Shown here piece after piece: positions 4,787-7,020 of a stretch of DNA of 7,020 bases; position 1 is the stretch's first letter; each line of letters starts with the position of its first letter. The position numbers and the translations under genes were made by a program. The DNA is from an uncultured Bacteroidales bacterium (GTDB lineage: Bacteria; Bacteroidota; Bacteroidia; Bacteroidales; UBA932): positions 1 to 7,020 of the forward strand of contig CAJGBW010000059.1 of NCBI GenBank assembly GCA_904501835.1. Direction: 5' to 3'. The notes under the pieces were generated by a model. It made no database searches. It was not told where the DNA came from and worked only from the letters and a program-made list of their open reading frames with translations.

Positions 4787-6574
4787 ATGAGGGCTGTTTT
4801 CGTATTTCTATTTTTGTGTCTATCCCTTGTACTTCCCGCACAGGTCGAACCTTGGGAAAAGGCGGCTCTGTCTATATGTGGCGCCGGTAGTATCGAGGAG
4901 TTGGATGAGGAATGCTGGAGCCGTTTTCAAGAGTGGGCAGAACACCCTCTATCCCTCAATACGGCCTCTCTTTTTCAACTTCGGCAGAGTGGTCTGATGA
5001 GTGATTATCAATGCGCAGTGCTTGACGACTATCGGCGCCGCTACGGGGATATATGGTCCTGGACGGAATTGGCTTGTCTGGATGGCTTTTCATCGCTTTT
5101 TGTTGAGGCGCTTCGGATGTTTACATACTTGGAAAGCGATTTGCCTCTCTCGCAATCCTCTATGTCGGTCGGTAGAATTCGTCACGAGGCGGTTGTCCGA
5201 ACAACTTATAAAGGGGAGGGCGTTCCCGGGCGTGGGGCGGATAAGGGAACAGCCGCGGCCAAATATCGTTTTTCGTGGGGAGAGCGTGTGCGGGCGGCCA
5301 TAGGAGGCAATGGTTCATGGGGCGGAGGTTCGAAAGGGGTGTTTTCAGCCCCGCGCTTTTATGTGGCGTATTCGGGAAAGAGATACCTGGAGCAGCTCGT
5401 GGTGGGGGATTTTAATGCCCGTTTTTCGCAAGGTCTGTGTCTGTGGAGTGGTTTCTCAATGAGTGGTTTTTCATCGATTGGCTCGTTTGGGCGGTCGGGG
5501 AGTGGTATTGCACCCTATTGGTCTTATGGTAATGGTGCTGCCTTGCGCGGGGTGGCGCTTTGTCTGTCTCCCGGGAAATGGTCTATCAGCACCCTTTTGA
5601 ATCTTTCCGGTCTGATGCAACGCGGAAAAATCACGGAGGAAGAGGCTTTGTATGTCGATGTGAGAAGGCGTACGCGTCATGGTACTTATGCGCTGACTGC
5701 GGGTGTCTTTCCTCTTGAAAACGAAGGGGCACAGGGACAGATAGGTAAAATTTCAAGACTTGGTGGTCGCATTTCCTTGAGTGCTCATCGCTCTTTTCAA
5801 GGCTGGAACGTCTTTGGCGAATCTTGCTTGGAAATCAGTACTCAAAAACCTTCTCCGGCACTGGTTTGCGGACTGAATACGACTTTGTTTGACCAATGGG
5901 AAATGGCGGCTTCTTTTCGCTATTATGCCCCCTCTTTTTCGGGAGACAGAAGCGGTGCCCAACGAGCGGGGAGTAGTTGCAAAAATGAGTTGGGAGGGGC
6001 TTTGGGCGTGCAATACAAGGGATTTTTCTGTTCGGCGGATGCTTGTCTCCATCCTCAAAGTCGAGAGCCCTCTTTGCGGCAGACAGGGCAGTTCAAAGCG
6101 GTGGTTTCTTATGAGAAAGCTTTGGGTGAGAAGTGGGAGGTGCAGGCGCGCGGACAGGTCCGTTTGAGAAATTATGATGAGAAACAAAAATATGATTTTC
6201 GTGTGGACGGGCAGTATCAATCCTCTGTTTTTCGTGCGTCGGCGGGTCTATCCCTTTGCCATTGTGAAAAATGGGGTGTCTTGGGGCATGCTGAACAGGC
6301 TCTTGTCTACCCTTGGGGCGCTTTTTATCTGAAAGAATGTCTGTTCTCTGCTTCTCAATGGGCGGATCGGCTTTATCTGTATAGTCGGGAAGCGCCGGGC
6401 AATTTCAGTGTGCCGGCCTATTATGGGAAAGGGTGGAGTCTGTCGTTGTATGCCAACGGGCGTATCGGGCGACATTGGAAACTCTATCTGAAGGGCGATA
6501 TGCGCTCTTTTCTCTACAAAGCTACCCGTAAATTCAACTATTCGCTCAGCGTACAGTTGGGGCTGGATTTTTAG
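4787..6574 (+). CDS. Exported helix-hairpin-helix protein with predicted outer-membrane beta-barrel
   Basis: This 595-residue protein belongs to a Bacteroidota family annotated as helix-hairpin-helix proteins. A signal peptide is clear (MRAVFVFLFLCLSLVLPAQ, cleavage near 18-19; the Cys is not in a lipobox). Residues about 54-115 carry the HHH-like repeat: PLSLNTASLFQLRQSGLMSD (54-73), YRRRYGDIWSWTELACLDGF (82-101), then a second helix pair. From about 128 onward the chain alternates short aromatic- and glycine-rich strands, including the family signature LVVGDFNARFSQGLCLWSGF (204-223) and PYWSYGNGAALRGVAL (243-258). It ends in an aromatic strand, SLSVQLGLDF, as outer-membrane barrels do. The ATG at 4787 was preferred to a TTG at 4756-region upstream because it starts exactly at the signal peptide. 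HHH modules in ComEA-like proteins bind DNA, so a role in DNA at the envelope is conceivable, but function is unknown. Divergent from hpt and convergent with the PTS-like gene. Confidence 0.85.
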   Translation: MRAVFVFLFLCLSLVLPAQVEPWEKAALSICGAGSIEELDEECWSRFQEWAEHPLSLNTASLFQLRQSGLMSDYQCAVLDDYRRRYGDIWSWTELACLDGFSSLFVEALRMFTYLESDLPLSQSSMSVGRIRHEAVVRTTYKGEGVPGRGADKGTAAAKYRFSWGERVRAAIGGNGSWGGGSKGVFSAPRFYVAYSGKRYLEQLVVGDFNARFSQGLCLWSGFSMSGFSSIGSFGRSGSGIAPYWSYGNGAALRGVALCLSPGKWSISTLLNLSGLMQRGKITEEEALYVDVRRRTRHGTYALTAGVFPLENEGAQGQIGKISRLGGRISLSAHRSFQGWNVFGESCLEISTQKPSPALVCGLNTTLFDQWEMAASFRYYAPSFSGDRSGAQRAGSSCKNELGGALGVQYKGFFCSADACLHPQSREPSLRQTGQFKAVVSYEKALGEKWEVQARGQVRLRNYDEKQKYDFRVDGQYQSSVFRASAGLSLCHCEKWGVLGHAEQALVYPWGAFYLKECLFSASQWADRLYLYSREAPGNFSVPAYYGKGWSLSLYANGRIGRHWKLYLKGDMRSFLYKATRKFNYSLSVQLGLDF

Positions 6575-6592
6575 GAAGAAACTATGAGGATA

Positions 6593-7020
6593 TTACAATT
6601 TGAGGTCTCCCTCTTTAATCCAATTGATTTTTCGCAGTACCAGGGCGATAAGAGGACAGAGGATGGCGGGCAGGATTACGCTGATGAGCAGCAGGCCTGT
6701 CCAATCAAAAGCAGTGGGGATGATGGCTTGTGCACCGGCTGCCATGGCGCTTTCGCTTGGAGCCACCCATCCTGTCCAAACACCAATAGGACCGCACAGC
6801 CCGCAGGTCCCCATTCCGGAATTGACCGCAGCGCCATTCATTTCAAGTTTGAAAATACAGGTGGCGACAGGTCCGGTGATGAGACTGGTCAAAATGGGGG
6901 GAATCCAGATTTTAGGATTGCGGATAATGTTGCCCATCTGTAGCATGCTGGTACCCAATCCTTGGCTGATGATGCCACCCCAACGGTTTTCTTTGAATGA
7001 CATCAAGGCGAAACCGACCA
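6593..7020 (-). CDS. PTS_EIIC_2-type membrane transporter subunit, C-terminal part (partial)
   Basis: The visible 141 residues are the C-terminal end of an integral membrane protein; the frame stays open through the right edge, so the start is outside the window. The fragment begins VGFALMSFKENRWGGIISQG and continues LGTSMLQMGN, IIRNPKIWIPPILTSLITGP and GMGTCGLCGPIG, ending in WIKEGDLKL. This closely follows the pattern I know for the PTS_EIIC_2 family (about 340 residues: SYKENG-GGLIAQGLGTSMLQ, IIRNP-IWIPP, GMGTSGLVGQIG, KKGWIKYGDMKL). Hydrophobic segments lie at about fragment residues 38-57 and 107-128. Family members are named for similarity to phosphotransferase sugar permeases, but the substrate is unknown, and no PTS EI, HPr, IIA or IIB gene is visible here. 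A CGLC pair replaces the usual SGLV-like residues. It converges on the HHH-barrel gene with an 18-bp gap lacking an obvious terminator. Confidence 0.88.
   Translation of the reverse strand, partial: VGFALMSFKENRWGGIISQGLGTSMLQMGNIIRNPKIWIPPILTSLITGPVATCIFKLEMNGAAVNSGMGTCGLCGPIGVWTGWVAPSESAMAAGAQAIIPTAFDWTGLLLISVILPAILCPLIALVLRKINWIKEGDLKL

Noticed and set aside
5471..6475. Minus-strand and alternative plus frames within the barrel gene
   Set aside because: Shadows of a long continuous gene with a signal peptide and family motifs.
6584..6943. Plus-strand frame of 119 codons at the right end
   Set aside because: It is antisense to the PTS_EIIC_2-like gene, whose motifs are unmistakable on the minus strand.
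1..7020. CRISPR arrays, insertion sequences or a large defence cluster
   Set aside because: No regularly spaced repeats, transposase motifs or terminal inverted repeats were seen; the only defence-related candidate is the single higBA module.

Overview
The window looks like a piece of a Bacteroidales (phylum Bacteroidota) chromosome. The evidence is several close matches to the Bacteroidota promoter form (TTTG-like -33 box, about 19-21 bp spacer, TAnnTTTG -7 box), starts without a clear Shine-Dalgarno sequence, and two protein families I know mainly from that phylum (the 92-residue protein and the HHH/outer-membrane-barrel protein). Species cannot be assigned from the sequence. Most of the window is core chromosome; the left 1.1 kb is the only part with an accessory flavour.

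Left part (1-1132): an open minus-strand frame without a usable start runs off the left edge (1-255). It is followed by an AT-rich spacer with a good promoter and a palindromic operator candidate, then a toxin-first type II toxin-antitoxin operon, higB-higA, whose genes overlap by ATGA. A strong bidirectional terminator (1103-1132) closes this operon and also the tRNA gene that converges on it.

Middle part (1134-4676, all minus strand): reading along the minus strand, the order is hpt (purine salvage), dnaN (sliding clamp), a DnaQ/ExoX-like DEDDh exonuclease, a short FAH-fold protein that seems to have lost its metal ligands, a 92-residue conserved protein of unknown function, and tRNA-Leu(UAG). 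dnaN has its own promoter inside the end of hpt. The exonuclease follows dnaN after 33 bp, and the FAH-like gene overlaps the exonuclease by ATGA, so these three probably form one operon. A new promoter drives the 92-residue gene and probably the tRNA.

Right part (4677-7020): a 110-bp AT-rich divergent intergenic region separates hpt from a plus-strand gene. That gene encodes a 595-residue exported protein with an N-terminal helix-hairpin-helix region and a predicted outer-membrane beta-barrel. It converges, with an 18-bp gap, on the C-terminal part of a PTS_EIIC_2-type membrane transporter that continues off the right edge.

I see no CRISPR array, insertion sequence or clear new multi-gene system. 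The items most worth a second look are the apparently catalytically dead FAH protein coupled to a replication-linked exonuclease, the HHH-barrel protein, and the toxin-antitoxin module abutting the 3' end of a tRNA gene.
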